DNA of 64,000 bases from an uncultured Alphaproteobacteria bacterium (GCA_943788635.1 CALSRA010000040.1:1-64000); one strand, 5' to 3'; counted from the first letter of the stretch, positions 53,128 through 63,289 are shown. A program made the numbers and translations. Notes: a model not told the origin generated them from the sequence alone.

Positions 53128-54033
53128 TCACTGGTTGGGCCAGGAAACCCGGCGCGACAGGGCGATGAGCCCCCGTATCGTCGCGTCCTCGCTCGCCACG
53201 GCCTCGGCGGTGATGTCATAGCCGTGCAGTGCCCGGATGTAGCGGTCGTTCAGCGTGGCATTGCCAACGACGGTAACCCCGCCATCAACCGCGAACATGT
53301 CACGCATCGCGGCAATTTCACTGCCGATCAGCAGGCCCGACAGAAAGTCACGCATCGAACCCGGGCGCGCCGCGCCTGACAGGTCGAGCGCCCGGACGCC
53401 AAACAGGCTGTCGAGCAACCCGCCTGTAACCTTCGACGCGGCAACACCCTGGTCAAAGGAGTCCCCGTCCAGCGCCGCGGCCTCGGGTTCCATCGACAGT
53501 TTCAGAATCGAATGCTGGCGCAGCACGTCATAGGCCTCACCGGTCATCGAGGTCGCGAAATTCAGGATCGCTTCGTCGCGGCAGGAGACCCATTTCGAAT
53601 GGGTTCCCGGCAGGCATAGCAACCGCTCACCACGCCCTTCCGCCAGGGCGCCGAAGACCTGCACTTCCTCACCGCGCATCACGTCGAAACGGCCGGCAGG
53701 GTTGGTGGTGCTCAGCCCCGGCACGAACACAATCCCGGGCCGTTCGGGATGTGCGACGACGGCCCGCGCGACATCATCCATCGATGCCGGGCAGGGCGCA
53801 TAGGGCGCTTCGAACCAGCCATTGCGGCTGCCGATCATGCCGGACAGGATCGCGCGGCTTTTCCCGTTCCAGCCGGCTGTCAATTCAGCATAGGCCGCCG
53901 CGAAATCCCCACCCGGGACATTCAGAATGCCCAACCCGCTATCGCGTTTATCGACAACGTTGAAATCTGCGTCGAGCCGATAGGACCGGGCATTGGTCGT
54001 CCCCCAGTCGATCAGATGCAGCGCGTCGCTCAT
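53128..54033 (-). CDS. dgoK: 2-dehydro-3-deoxygalactonokinase
   Basis: The 301-residue kinase opens LHLIDWGTTNARSYRLDAD, the phosphate-binding loop of the DgoK family, with ILSGMIGSRNGWFEAPYAPC, FVPGLSTTNPAGRFDVMRG, LLCLPGTHSKWVSCRDEAIL and the C-terminal GVTVVGNATLNDRYIRALHG. It phosphorylates 2-keto-3-deoxygalactonate before the dgoA aldolase. The stop overlaps the dgoA region and the start overlaps the next gene by 4 bases (ATGA). Confidence 0.93.
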   Translation of the reverse strand: MSDALHLIDWGTTNARSYRLDADFNVVDKRDSGLGILNVPGGDFAAAYAELTAGWNGKSRAILSGMIGSRNGWFEAPYAPCPASMDDVARAVVAHPERPGIVFVPGLSTTNPAGRFDVMRGEEVQVFGALAEGRGERLLCLPGTHSKWVSCRDEAILNFATSMTGEAYDVLRQHSILKLSMEPEAAALDGDSFDQGVAASKVTGGLLDSLFGVRALDLSGAARPGSMRDFLSGLLIGSEIAAMRDMFAVDGGVTVVGNATLNDRYIRALHGYDITAEAVASEDATIRGLIALSRRVSWPNQ

Positions 54034-54950
54034 TTGCCCCAGCGCAGCACGATGGGATCAAGCGCCCGTGCCAGCGCCAGCAATTCTGCCCGCGTTGCCG
54101 GGTGCAACGGCGGCAGCGGATGGCGGACATGATCGGATTTGATCACCCCGCCTTCCATCATCGCCGTCTTGCAGGCGCGCAACCCGCATTGCCGGTTTTC
54201 GAAATTGATCAGCGGCAGGATCTTCGTGTACTGGGCGGCGGCATCATCGGCACGGCCCGCAACGTGATGTTCGAGTACCGGCTTGATCAGGTCCGGCAAC
54301 AGCGCGCTGGACATCGTGCCTGTCGCGCCGGCATTCAGGTCCGCCATCAGGGTGATCGCTTCCTCACCATCAAACGGCCCCTCGATGGCATCGCCACCAG
54401 CCTCGATCAGCGCCCGTATCTTGCCCGCCGCCATGGGCGTTTCGATCTTGAAATAGGCGACCTGTTCGATTTCCCGCGCGATCCGCACCAGGAACGGCAC
54501 GGTCAGGTCCATGCCGCTCAACGGTGCGTCCTGCACCATAATGGGAATGCCGGCACCCGCGCCAATCTGCGCGAACTGTTCAAAGGTTCCGGCTTCGCCG
54601 CCTCTCAGCGTCGCCCCGTGATAGGGCGGCATCATCATGATCATGGCCGCGCCCAGATCCGCCGCACGGGTCGCCCGGGCGACGGCGATCTGCGTGGAAA
54701 AATGCGAACAGGTCACGATCACTGGAACCCGCCCCGCGACATGAGTCAGGCAGACCTCTGCCAGGGTTTCACGTTCCGCATCGGTCAGCAAAAACTGTTC
54801 GGAAAAATTCGCCAGGATGCACATGCCGTCCACGCCCTGATCGATCATGCAATCGATGATGCGCTTCTGCCCTTCGATATCCAGTTCGCCGGTTTCCGTG
54901 AATGGCGTCGGTACGACGGGGAATACCCCCTTGTATGGTCTGTCGGTCAT
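54030..54950 (-). CDS. DHDPS-family lyase, L-2-keto-3-deoxyarabonate dehydratase-like
   Basis: From ATG 54950 the protein (306 residues) has YKGVFPVVPTPFTETGELDI, DGMCILANFSEQFLLTDAER, VIVTCSHFSTQIAVARATRA and MMMPPYHGATLRGGEAGTF, then the Schiff-base Lys in VAYFKIETPMAAGKIRALIE and the GPFDGEEAITLMADLNAGA segment. This combination resembles L-2-keto-3-deoxyarabonate dehydratases rather than dapA. It would turn a 2-keto-3-deoxy pentonate into alpha-ketoglutarate semialdehyde. It overlaps dgoK, so the operon handles several 2-keto-3-deoxy acids. Confidence 0.82.
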   Translation of the reverse strand: MTDRPYKGVFPVVPTPFTETGELDIEGQKRIIDCMIDQGVDGMCILANFSEQFLLTDAERETLAEVCLTHVAGRVPVIVTCSHFSTQIAVARATRAADLGAAMIMMMPPYHGATLRGGEAGTFEQFAQIGAGAGIPIMVQDAPLSGMDLTVPFLVRIAREIEQVAYFKIETPMAAGKIRALIEAGGDAIEGPFDGEEAITLMADLNAGATGTMSSALLPDLIKPVLEHHVAGRADDAAAQYTKILPLINFENRQCGLRACKTAMMEGGVIKSDHVRHPLPPLHPATRAELLALARALDPIVLRWGK

Positions 54951-54958
54951 TTGTCCTC

Positions 54959-55810
54959 TCAATCCGCCGGTATGGTTTGCAGCGCGGCGCGCAACTGCGC
55001 CGTATCCGCCGTGTGGCCGGAATATATGGTCCAGGCATCGATGCCCTGATGGAAGAACAGCTCATAGCCGCTCATGATCTGCAGCCCCTGTAGCTGCGCA
55101 TCGCCGAGGAATTGGGTGTCGATTGGCGTATAGACCGCATCGAAGGCCCATTGCGCATCGCGCATCAGCGCCGCCGGCATGGGCGTCCCGCCATACCCGA
55201 CCATCCCGACGGGGGTGCAGTTGACCAGCCCGGTCGCGCCCGCTGCCGCAGCGGCCACATCGTCGCTGACCAGAAAATCGGCTGCTGGCGCCGCAATGCG
55301 CAACTGCGCCGCAAGCGCTTCGGCGCGCGGCCTGTCCGTGTCGATCAGGCGCAGTTCGGAAACACCCAGCGTGACGAGACCAAAGGCCACCGCCTTGCCG
55401 ACGCCACCCGCGCCCAGCATGCAGACCCGGCCCGGCGGCACCTCCCCGAACGTCGCGCGAAAGGCGGCAACGAAACCGGAATAATCCGTGTTGAAGCCGC
55501 GCGGCCCGTCCGCTTCGAACACCACCGTATTGACCGCGCCGATGGCCCGGACATTCGGATCGTCGACCCGAACCTTGCCGGCAGCGACTTCCTTGTATGG
55601 ATAGGTGATGTTGATACCGCGATAGCCCTGCGCGATGCAGTCGGCAAAAACCGCGTCGAAATCCTTGCCTAACTCCGCCGGCGTCAGCAGATCATAGGTA
55701 ACCGAAATTCCGGCCTGTGCGCCCGATAACCCGTGCAGGTATGGCGCGCGGGACGCCGCAATATTGCCGCCGATCAGCCCCAGCTTCATATGCGGCTGCG
55801 GGTCAGACAT
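54959..55810 (-). CDS. Shikimate/quinate dehydrogenase (AroE family)
   Basis: From ATG 55810 the product (283 residues) shows the shikimate-binding KLGLIGGNIAASRAPYLHGL, the catalytic Lys in YRGINITYPYKEVAAGKV, the cofactor loop VCMLGAGGVGKAVAFGLV, an Asp after beta-2 (LRLIDTDRPRAEALA) favouring NAD, and GYELFFHQGIDAW. It therefore looks catabolic (quinate/shikimate dehydrogenase) rather than the biosynthetic NADP enzyme. Its start overlaps the pcaG stop, placing it in the protocatechuate operon where it would feed 3-dehydroshikimate. Confidence 0.88.
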   Translation of the reverse strand: MSDPQPHMKLGLIGGNIAASRAPYLHGLSGAQAGISVTYDLLTPAELGKDFDAVFADCIAQGYRGINITYPYKEVAAGKVRVDDPNVRAIGAVNTVVFEADGPRGFNTDYSGFVAAFRATFGEVPPGRVCMLGAGGVGKAVAFGLVTLGVSELRLIDTDRPRAEALAAQLRIAAPAADFLVSDDVAAAAAGATGLVNCTPVGMVGYGGTPMPAALMRDAQWAFDAVYTPIDTQFLGDAQLQGLQIMSGYELFFHQGIDAWTIYSGHTADTAQLRAALQTIPAD

Positions 55811-56390
55811 CGAAGAAGACGGTTTCGGCGGCGCCCTGCATATGAATGTCGAACCGGTATACGACGCCACCGTCGCGTTCGATTTTTTCCGCCAGCAAGG
55901 TGCCGCGACGTTCTTCGGGAATTGACATCAGCACGGGGTCTTTCGCGTTCGCGACCACTTCGTCGGGAAAATAGAGGCGCGTATAGGCGTGGTTCGGCAT
56001 CCCGCGCATGAAGACAATGACATTTATATGCGGCGCCTGTTCGCTATCCACCGGACCCGGCTTGACGGTGCGGAAGACAAAACGGTTCTCCGGATCGGTT
56101 CCCGTGCCCCAGCGCGCAAACCCCTTGAAGGCCTGATTGGACGACCGCTGGTCGTTCGGGTGATTGTACCGGCCTTCCGTATCGGCCTGCCAGATTTCGA
56201 TCACGGCATCGCCGATCACCGTCCCCGCGCCATCGAAGACGTGGCCTTCGACCGTCACCGCGGCGCTGTCTTCGATCCCTTCCACCGTGGCCCCGGCGAT
56301 GCTGGCGAAGTCATAGCCATATTGTTCCGGCGTCATGCCATAGGCGAAGAACGGCCCGACCGTCTGCGACGGCGTCTGTTTGCTGCTCAT
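55803..56390 (-). CDS. pcaG: Protocatechuate 3,4-dioxygenase alpha subunit
   Basis: From ATG 56390 (MSSKQTPSQTVGPFFAYGM) the 195-residue protein has the intradiol dioxygenase core: AVIEIWQADTEGRYNHPND, PHINVIVFMRGMPNHAYTRL and ERDGGVVYRFDIHMQGAAET. The alpha subunit lacks the iron ligands and forms the pocket with PcaH. It follows pcaH by 4 bp and overlaps the AroE-like start. Together PcaGH open the protocatechuate ring to beta-carboxymuconate. Confidence 0.94.
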   Translation of the reverse strand: MSSKQTPSQTVGPFFAYGMTPEQYGYDFASIAGATVEGIEDSAAVTVEGHVFDGAGTVIGDAVIEIWQADTEGRYNHPNDQRSSNQAFKGFARWGTGTDPENRFVFRTVKPGPVDSEQAPHINVIVFMRGMPNHAYTRLYFPDEVVANAKDPVLMSIPEERRGTLLAEKIERDGGVVYRFDIHMQGAAETVFFDV

Positions 56391-56394
56391 GCGC

Positions 56395-57084
56395 TCAATC
56401 CTCCATCGGGGTTTCGCCGCGACCGGCCAATACGATGTCGAACCGGTAGCCAAGGGCAAAATCCGGCTCGGTCACGCCAAGATCGAGGGATGAAACCAGC
56501 CGGTCCCGCGCGCCTTCGGGCACGCCCCGAAAGATCGGGTCCAGCGCCAGCAGCGGATCGCCGGGAAAATACATCTGTGTCACCAGCCGGGACGCAATGG
56601 TCGGCCCGAACAATGAGAAATGAATATGGTTCGGCCGCCATGCGTTGGGATGGTTGCCCCAGGGATAGGCGCCCGGCTTGATCGTATGGAACCGATACAC
56701 TCCGTCCGCATCGGTCACGCAGCGCCCCGCACCCAGAAAGTTCGGATCAAGCGGCGCGTCATGCTGGTCGACGGCGTGGTTGTAACGGCCCGACGCATTC
56801 GCCTGCCAGATTTCAAGCAGCGTATCGGGCACCGGCTTTCCGTTGCCATCGAGCACCCGGCCGGAAACGACAATGCGCTCGCCGAGCGGTTCGCCGGTCT
56901 TGCGGCTGTTCAGCGTCAGATCGGCATCATCCGGCCCAAGGCATTCATGCCCGTAAACCGGTCCCGTCCGTTCGGATAAGGTATGCGGCAATGGTACGAG
57001 TGGTTTTGTCGGCCCGCGTAGCGCGGTCGATTTATACCCTTCGTGAATATACGGCGGGTGCGAATCCCAGTCGCGTGCCGACAT
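56395..57084 (-). CDS. pcaH: Protocatechuate 3,4-dioxygenase beta subunit
   Basis: From ATG 57084 behind GGGGAGAAGAAG the 229-residue protein has the iron-binding pattern YNHAVDQH, PYPWGNHPNAWRPNHIHFSL-like sequence (Tyr, His, His) and ALGYRFDIVLAGRGETPMED. Lacking a signal, it is cytoplasmic. The Tyr/Tyr/His/His Fe(III) ligands of intradiol dioxygenases are in this subunit. It is first of the pcaH-pcaG-aroE-like unit, preceded by the dehydroshikimate-dehydratase-like gene. Confidence 0.94.
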   Translation of the reverse strand: MSARDWDSHPPYIHEGYKSTALRGPTKPLVPLPHTLSERTGPVYGHECLGPDDADLTLNSRKTGEPLGERIVVSGRVLDGNGKPVPDTLLEIWQANASGRYNHAVDQHDAPLDPNFLGAGRCVTDADGVYRFHTIKPGAYPWGNHPNAWRPNHIHFSLFGPTIASRLVTQMYFPGDPLLALDPIFRGVPEGARDRLVSSLDLGVTEPDFALGYRFDIVLAGRGETPMED

Positions 57085-57185
57085 CTTCTTCTCCCCCCTC
57101 AACACAAAACTTGCCGAAATCAGTATCGGTATTAACAGCGGGACCGACAACCGAAATACCCGCCCCGGAAGGCGGCGGTAAAAGG

Positions 57186-57995
57186 CTAGGCCGTATCCAT
57201 GAGCGCCTGAAGCGATTGCAGTGCATCGACGGCATGTTGCGGCAGCGGCACAGTGTCCGCTTCGGTGGCGAAAATTTCCAGCGAGTACACACCGGTATAG
57301 CCGGTCGCCTTGATCGCGCGCACGAAGGAAACCAGGTCAAAATCGCCCCGGCCCGGAAGGCATCGATGCTGCCGGCTCCAGGGCATCAGATCCATATCCA
57401 GCCACGGGGCATCCGTAATCTGAATGTCGAAAATCCTGTCCGATGGAATATGCCCGATGGGTTCGACGGGCAGGCCCAGCGCCAGTACGTGGAAACTGTC
57501 GAGGACCAGCCCGACATTCGGGTGATCAACGCGCTGGATAATGTCCCAGCCATCGCGGTAGTCGCTGACATGGCCTGCCCAGGCAAGCGGTTCGATACCG
57601 ACCCGGAAGCCCCGCGCGGCGGCGCGTTCGCCCAGTTCGTGGAAATCGGCGATGGCCCGTTTCGGCTCGGGCGATGCATCGGGTGAAACATTGGTACAGG
57701 TCAGCAGCAGATCGGTACCAAGCGCCTGCATGATATCGAATTGCCGTTCGGCCCGGTCGAAATTGTCAGACCGCGCGGGTTCCGGCATGGCTTCGAACTC
57801 GCGAAATGGCATGAAGGTCGACACCGAAAGCCCCAGATCGGCCACCAGCTCGCCAATCGCGGCCGCATCCATCCCGCCGGGTTCGATATCGGTCGCAAAA
57901 ATCTCCACCCCGGTAAATCCGGCGGCGGCAATGGCGCGCAACTTGTTTGTCAGGTCGCCATGGAACGTTACGGTCGCGGTTGCCAGCTTCATCAT
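57186..57995 (-). CDS. TIM-barrel 3-dehydroshikimate dehydratase-like enzyme
   Basis: The 269-residue sugar-phosphate-isomerase-like barrel has KLATATVTFHGDLTNKLRAI, FTGVEIFATDIEPGGMDAA, and a metal set Glu-Asp-Gln-Glu in FRVGIEPLAWAGH, VGLVLDSFHVLALG, IFDIQITDAPW and TGVYSLEIFATEAD. This is the AP-endonuclease-2 fold used by bacterial dehydroshikimate dehydratases (QuiC/AsbF type). Placed 101 bp ahead of pcaH, it would convert 3-dehydroshikimate to protocatechuate. An isomerase/epimerase role is the alternative. Confidence 0.8.
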   Translation of the reverse strand: MMKLATATVTFHGDLTNKLRAIAAAGFTGVEIFATDIEPGGMDAAAIGELVADLGLSVSTFMPFREFEAMPEPARSDNFDRAERQFDIMQALGTDLLLTCTNVSPDASPEPKRAIADFHELGERAAARGFRVGIEPLAWAGHVSDYRDGWDIIQRVDHPNVGLVLDSFHVLALGLPVEPIGHIPSDRIFDIQITDAPWLDMDLMPWSRQHRCLPGRGDFDLVSFVRAIKATGYTGVYSLEIFATEADTVPLPQHAVDALQSLQALMDTA

Positions 57996-58173
57996 CTTCC
58001 CCCTTTTCCAGCATCTCCCGCATCAATCTGGCATATAACAAGGGGCGCAGGCTATCGGGCGCCCCCGAATCGCCACGGCATTCGCGGGCCAGATGCGGGC
58101 GGTTCCAGACTGGCTTTCCCTGCCCCCCATCCTTAAACTGCTGCTGTCCCTGAACATCCGAGGACCCTGCCCG

Positions 58174-58491
58174 ATGTCCCCAGCGACCGCGTTGTTTTCC
58201 GTTGGCACGCTGATCCACCACCGGCTTTTCCAGTATCGCGGGGTGATCTTTGATGTCGACCCCGTGTATCAGGGAACCGAAGAATGGTACGCCCAAATGG
58301 CGCGTTCCCGCCCGCCGCGCGACGAACCCTGGTACCATGTGATGGTCCACGACGCGACGCACACAACCTATGTGGCGGAACAAAACCTGGAAGCCGACCT
58401 GACGGGTGAGGAAATCAACCACCCGCTTCTGGACGAGCAATTCGCCGGGTTCGACGGCCACCGGTATCTGTCCCGGCAACAGTCGAACTGA
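58174..58491 (+). CDS. hspQ: Heat shock protein HspQ
   Basis: The 105-residue protein has FSVGTLIHHRLFQYRGVIFD, DPVYQGTEEWYAQMARSRP, PWYHVMVHDATHTTYVAEQN and INHPLLDEQFAGFDGHRYL, the complete HspQ/YccV signature. It binds hemimethylated DNA in enterobacteria and enhances Lon-dependent proteolysis. I chose MSPATALF as the start because the longer frame adds basic sequence without homology. Confidence 0.95.
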   Translation: MSPATALFSVGTLIHHRLFQYRGVIFDVDPVYQGTEEWYAQMARSRPPRDEPWYHVMVHDATHTTYVAEQNLEADLTGEEINHPLLDEQFAGFDGHRYLSRQQSN

Positions 58492-58557
58492 TCGCGGCTT
58501 GCGGCGAAGCGGGGCTATCCCGTAAACAGACAGTCCCGCCAAACGAAGAGGTTTATC

Positions 58558-59223
58558 ATGGCCGCCGATCCCGCCCGTATTACTGCCCGAATCCTGATCG
58601 AAACCGAATCTGTCCTGTTCCGGCCGGAAGACCCGTTTGTGCTGACCAGCGGCCGCACCAGCCCGGTCTATATCGATTGCCGCCGGCTGATCGGGTTTCC
58701 ACGGGCACGGGGGAAACTGATGGATATGGGGGCCGAGCTGATCGAGGAAGCCATCGGCTTTGAATCAATTGACGTCGTCGCGGGCGGCGAAACCGCGGGC
58801 ATTCCCTTCGCCAGCTGGATCGCCGACCGGCTGATGCTGCCGATGGCCTATGTCCGCAAGCAGCCCAAGGGGTTCGGCCGTAACGCGCGTATCGAGGGGC
58901 TGGTGAAGGAAGGCGACCGGGCACTGCTGGTGGAAGACCTGGCGACCGATGGCGGCAGCAAGATCAGTTTCGTCGAAGGGCTGCGCGAAGCCGGCGCGAC
59001 CTGCGCCCATACCTTCGTTATCTTCCATTACGGTATATTTCCGCAGGGCGTCACCAATCTTGAGTCGCATGGTGTGAAATTACACGCGCTGGCAACCTGG
59101 TGGGATGTACTGTCCTGCGCCGAAGAGGAGAACTATTTTCAGCCCTCCGCCCTTGGCGCGGTGCGTGAGTACCTTAACGACCCCAAGGCATGGTCAGATG
59201 CCAACCCGGCGCCCGCCAGCTAA
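58558..59223 (+). CDS. pyrE: Orotate phosphoribosyltransferase
   Basis: The 221-residue enzyme has [57 protein letters not shown] and the PRPP loop [19 protein letters not shown]. It makes OMP from orotate in pyrimidine synthesis. Length and motifs are normal. The stop is followed by the AT-rich promoter region of a chemoreceptor. Confidence 0.94.
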   Translation: MAADPARITARILIETESVLFRPEDPFVLTSGRTSPVYIDCRRLIGFPRARGKLMDMGAELIEEAIGFESIDVVAGGETAGIPFASWIADRLMLPMAYVRKQPKGFGRNARIEGLVKEGDRALLVEDLATDGGSKISFVEGLREAGATCAHTFVIFHYGIFPQGVTNLESHGVKLHALATWWDVLSCAEEENYFQPSALGAVREYLNDPKAWSDANPAPAS

Positions 59224-59404
59224 GATACAGAAAGCACTATATTAATTATGGGAATTAAAGATTCATTAACCATAACATACTGAATTTTATTGCTTTTTAC
59301 ACATAGTTAAGAAGTTTTCCGCATGATGCGCTTCACGCACACGTCCCATCAGGGGGCGATGTTGGTACATCCGTGATAGGCGTATTTTTTTCGGAAGGCT
59401 TACA

Positions 59405-61618
59405 ATGTTTAATATCACAAAATTGCGTATCCGCGGGCGGCTGATTGCGGGATTCGGCGCAACTTGCGCGTTTCTCGTACTCGCTGTCGCTTTAACCCAG
59501 TACAATGCCCGGTCGGTCAATCACCACATTACGGATGTTGACGAGATCCAGGTTCCCACCACTATAAATGCGATGGTCCTGGTCAAGGACGTGTATGCCT
59601 CCCTGGGGTCACTGCGCGCCTGGATGATTACCGGCGACCCCTACTTCAAGAAAGAACGTGCCGTTGTATGGCATGAAATCGAAGAGAGCGTTCATGCCCT
59701 CGACGAGTATGTCAAACACTGGAAAGACCCCAAGGAAGTCGAAGGCTGGAACGCCTTCAAGGTCACCCTGGCGAAATTCCAGGCCACGCAGGATAAAGCC
59801 GAGAAGCTGGCGCATAGCGCGAACGAATTTCCGGCAATGAAACTGCTGTCCGAACAGGGCGAGCCCAAAGCAGCCGCCATGGGCGCTTCGATCACCAAAA
59901 TGATCGACCTGGAGGGCAACCAGAGTGCTTCCCCGGAACGCAAGCGTCTGCTGGGAATGATGGCCGATGTGCGCGGCTCCCTCGGCCTTGCGGTCGGTAG
60001 TCTTCGGACCTACCTGCTGACAGGCGACGAGGCTTTCAAATCCCAGTACGAAGCCCAGTGGAAAACAAACACCCGCCGCTTCGCCGATCTGAAGTCACAG
60101 GCATTCCTGCTGACAGCCGGTCAGCAGAAGGAACTCGCCAACTTCGCCAAAAATCGCGCGGCCTTTGAACCGCTGAAGCCGGAATTGGTCGCCATGCGCG
60201 AGTCCAAAGAATGGAGCATGGCCAACCATGTTTTGACCTCGACAGGTATGCCGCAGGCCGCCGAGTTGCTTGGCTTTCTGGCCGGACCAAAGGGTGAAGA
60301 CGGTATCCGCCATGGCGGCGTCATCGATCATCACCGCGAAGAGCTTGAAGCCAATGTCTCCCTTTCCGTCGACGCCATCGATATCCTGGCGCTCGAAATG
60401 TGGATTTTGCTGGTGGTCGGTGTTGTATTCTCAGTCGCTACCGTTGTGCTGATGGCCAGGTCAATCGTGACACCGGTCGCCAATATGACGGTGACAATGG
60501 AGAAACTCGCGGACGGCGACAACCAAATCGAAGTGCCGGCGCGTGACCGTACAGACGAAATCGGCGAGATGGCAAATGCTGTCCAGATCTTCAAGGACAA
60601 CGCCATCGAAAACGAACGCCTGGCAATCCAGGCCAAGGCTGCCGAAGAACAGGCGCAAGCCGCAGAAGCAGCAGCGCAGAAGGCCAAGGAAGAACAGGCC
60701 GAACGCGATCGCAAGGCGGAAGCCGAACGTACCGAAGAGCAGCTTCGTGTTGCGAAGGTCGCTGAAGATCGTGCCGAGAAAGTGCGTGAACTCTGCCAGT
60801 CCTTCGATGACATGGCGACAAAGGCACTGAACGACGTCACCACCGCGGCCGAATCCATGATGGTCTCTGCCGATCAGATGGCCAGCACGGCAAACGGTAC
60901 CAGCCAGCAGGCATCGGCTGTCGCCAGTGCTTCTTCGGAAGCGTCGACCAACGTGCAGACCGTCGCTTCGGCAACGGACGAGTTGAGCAGCTCTATCGGC
61001 GAAATCAGCCGACAGGTCGGCCGCTCAACATCCATCACGCAGCGTGCTGTCAGTGAGGCCAATACCACCAACGATACAATGCGCGGACTTGCAGACGCCG
61101 CACAGAGCATCGGCGACGTGGTCGAACTGATTAACGACATTGCCAGCCAGACCAATCTGCTGGCGCTCAACGCCACAATCGAAGCGGCACGAGCGGGTGA
61201 AGCCGGCAAGGGCTTTGCTGTCGTGGCAACGGAAGTGAAATCGCTGGCCGAACAGACAGCGAAAGCGACTGAGGAAATCGCGACACAGATTGCCCGTATG
61301 CAGGGCACAACCTCGGATGCGGTCAATGCGATCGGCGGCATCAGCAAGACAATCGATGAAGTGAACGATATCGCCGCATCGATTGCCGCAGCTGTCGAGG
61401 AACAGGGTGCCGCAACCGACGAGATCGCCCGGAACGTTCAGCAGGCTTCTGCACGTACCGGCGAGGTTTCGGACAGCATCAAAACCGTTACGGATGGTGC
61501 CAACGAATCCAACCAGGTTGCCGTGCAGGTGAAGGACTCCACCACCCAGATGTCGGGCGAAGCCCAGGCATTGAAGGAGCAGGTGGCCAAGTTCCTGCAG
61601 GACGTTCGCGCCGCCTAG
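59405..61618 (+). CDS. Methyl-accepting chemotaxis protein
   Basis: The 737-residue protein has one N-terminal helix ([20 protein letters not shown]), a large helical periplasmic sensor domain with two related four-helix segments ([40 protein letters not shown]), a second helix ([20 protein letters not shown]), HAMP, a long Ala/Glu/Lys coiled coil, and a signalling hairpin with [20 protein letters not shown] and [20 protein letters not shown]. It relays an unidentified ligand or redox cue to CheA. It is preceded by a 181-bp AT-rich gap and followed by a strong terminator. Confidence 0.93.
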   Translation: MFNITKLRIRGRLIAGFGATCAFLVLAVALTQYNARSVNHHITDVDEIQVPTTINAMVLVKDVYASLGSLRAWMITGDPYFKKERAVVWHEIEESVHALDEYVKHWKDPKEVEGWNAFKVTLAKFQATQDKAEKLAHSANEFPAMKLLSEQGEPKAAAMGASITKMIDLEGNQSASPERKRLLGMMADVRGSLGLAVGSLRTYLLTGDEAFKSQYEAQWKTNTRRFADLKSQAFLLTAGQQKELANFAKNRAAFEPLKPELVAMRESKEWSMANHVLTSTGMPQAAELLGFLAGPKGEDGIRHGGVIDHHREELEANVSLSVDAIDILALEMWILLVVGVVFSVATVVLMARSIVTPVANMTVTMEKLADGDNQIEVPARDRTDEIGEMANAVQIFKDNAIENERLAIQAKAAEEQAQAAEAAAQKAKEEQAERDRKAEAERTEEQLRVAKVAEDRAEKVRELCQSFDDMATKALNDVTTAAESMMVSADQMASTANGTSQQASAVASASSEASTNVQTVASATDELSSSIGEISRQVGRSTSITQRAVSEANTTNDTMRGLADAAQSIGDVVELINDIASQTNLLALNATIEAARAGEAGKGFAVVATEVKSLAEQTAKATEEIATQIARMQGTTSDAVNAIGGISKTIDEVNDIAASIAAAVEEQGAATDEIARNVQQASARTGEVSDSIKTVTDGANESNQVAVQVKDSTTQMSGEAQALKEQVAKFLQDVRAA

Positions 61619-61649
61619 GCACGATCACAAACGTTACTGTTATCGGCGC

Positions 61650-61693
61650 AACGGCGCGGCAGGGTTTCACCCTTGCCGCGCCGTTCGTTTTTG
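61650..61693 (+). terminator. Rho-independent terminator after the chemoreceptor
   Basis: A 12-bp perfect stem, AACGGCGCGGCA with TGCCGCGCCGTT, is followed by CGTTTTTG. It lies 31 bases after the chemoreceptor stop. Confidence 0.85.
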
Positions 61694-61782
61694 ACAGCGG
61701 CGTTCGTTGCGACATCGCCCCTTCCCCGAAAGAAAATTCGCGGCCTACAATGCAGGCTGAATGGAAGAGGGCCTAAACACTC

Positions 61783-62559
61783 ATGACAAATACCGTTCTG
61801 GTCGAACGCGATGGACCGGTTACCACCGTGACCATCAACCGTCCGGAAGTCCGCAACGCGGTCGATAACCCGACAGCCGATGGCCTGGCCGACGCGCTGC
61901 GGGCCTTCGATGCGGATGAAAACGCCAGGGTTGCCGTCATCTGGGGGGCGGGCGGATCGTTTTGTTCCGGGGCCGACCTGAAAGCCATCGCATCGGGCGC
62001 GCGACGCGAACGCTACAAGCTGGATGCGGATGGCCCGATGGGGCCGACCCGTCTGGCGCTGTCCAAGCCGCTGATCGCCGCCGTTTCGGGCTATGCGGTC
62101 GCGGGCGGCATGGAAATTTCGCTGCTGGCCGACCTGCGGGTGATGGAAGAAGACGCGGTGATGGGCGTGTTCTGCCGCCGCTGGGGCGTACCGCTGATCG
62201 ATGGCGGCACCGTGCGCCTGCCGCGCATTATCGGCCAGGGCCGGGCGCTCGACCTGATCCTGACCGGCCGCCCCGTCGGCGCCGAAGAAGCGCTGTCGAT
62301 GGGGCTTGCCAATCGGGTCGTGCCGGCCGGGACATCCCGGCAAGCCGCCGAAACCCTGGCGCATGAAATCGCCGCCTTTCCGCAGCTCTGCATGAACACC
62401 GACCGCGAATCCGTATACCGGCAGTGGGATATGAATGTCGAAGACGCCATGCGCGCCGAATTCAAGGCAGGCATGGCCGCCGTCGAAGCGGAAGGCGTTC
62501 AGGGCGCGGCACAGTTTGCGGGCGGCGCCGGCCGGCACGGGTCTTTCGGCAAGGACTGA
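61783..62559 (+). CDS. Enoyl-CoA hydratase/isomerase (crotonase) family
   Basis: The 258-residue crotonase has VTTVTINRPEVRNAVDNPTA, VIWGAGGSFCSGADLKAIAS, AVSGYAVAGGMEISLLADLR and FCRRWGVPLIDGGTVRLPRI. The second active region has GVPLIDGGT, without the usual Glu pair, so isomerase or other crotonase chemistry is possible. It is followed by a GST gene on the same strand. Confidence 0.9.
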   Translation: MTNTVLVERDGPVTTVTINRPEVRNAVDNPTADGLADALRAFDADENARVAVIWGAGGSFCSGADLKAIASGARRERYKLDADGPMGPTRLALSKPLIAAVSGYAVAGGMEISLLADLRVMEEDAVMGVFCRRWGVPLIDGGTVRLPRIIGQGRALDLILTGRPVGAEEALSMGLANRVVPAGTSRQAAETLAHEIAAFPQLCMNTDRESVYRQWDMNVEDAMRAEFKAGMAAVEAEGVQGAAQFAGGAGRHGSFGKD

Positions 62560-62661
62560 AAAATCTGGTCATGAATTCGTGATGGAATCTGTAACGCGGC
62601 GCACCATGCCCTATCTGTATCGGGTATAACCGGTATACAGCGCAAAGGATTCCCCCCACCG

Positions 62662-63288
62662 ATGACGACGCCCATCCTGCACGGCCCGAATTTCAGCACC
62701 TATGTCCGCACGGTCCGCCTGACATTGCGCGAAAAAGGCGTCGCCTATGATCAGGACAAGTTCGATATCACGCAGGGCTGCCCGACGGAACAGCGGGCGC
62801 GTCATCCCTTCGGCAAGGTTCCGGCCCTCACGCACGGCGAATTCTGCCTGTATGAAACCTTCGCGATCTGCCGCTATATCGACGAAGCCTTCGACGGACC
62901 GGCGCTGCAACCGGATGATCCACGGGACCGCGCCCGCATGACCCAGATCATCCAGGTCATGGACAATTATGCCGTCAGCACCGCTGCGGGGCAGATCATC
63001 CTGCAACGGATACTGATGCCGATACTGGGGCGCGAACCGAACGAGGATATCATCGCGGCCGCCCTGCCGAAGGCGCAGAAGGCGTTTGCCGTGCTGAATG
63101 GTTTTATCGGATCCGGCAGCCACCTTGTCGGCGGCGCAATCAGCCTGGCAGACCTGCACCTGATTCCCAACTACCATTACTTTCTGCAGACGCCCGAAGG
63201 CAGGGCGATCGCTGAGACGAGCCCCGGGTTGTGCCGCTGGTGGGACGGCATGCAAACCCGGCCGTCCGTAACCGAAACGGAGGCCTGA
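62662..63288 (+). CDS. Glutathione S-transferase family protein
   Basis: The 208-residue protein has an N-terminal thioredoxin-like domain (ILHGPNFSTYVRTVRLTLRE, HPFGKVPALTHGEFCLYET with the cis-Pro of the GSH site) and an all-helical C-terminal domain (AVLNGFIGSGSHLVGGAISL ADLHL). Ser or Tyr near residue 11-14 would be the GSH-activating residue. The substrate is unknown. Confidence 0.9.
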   Translation: MTTPILHGPNFSTYVRTVRLTLREKGVAYDQDKFDITQGCPTEQRARHPFGKVPALTHGEFCLYETFAICRYIDEAFDGPALQPDDPRDRARMTQIIQVMDNYAVSTAAGQIILQRILMPILGREPNEDIIAAALPKAQKAFAVLNGFIGSGSHLVGGAISLADLHLIPNYHYFLQTPEGRAIAETSPGLCRWWDGMQTRPSVTETEA

Positions 63289-63289
63289 C

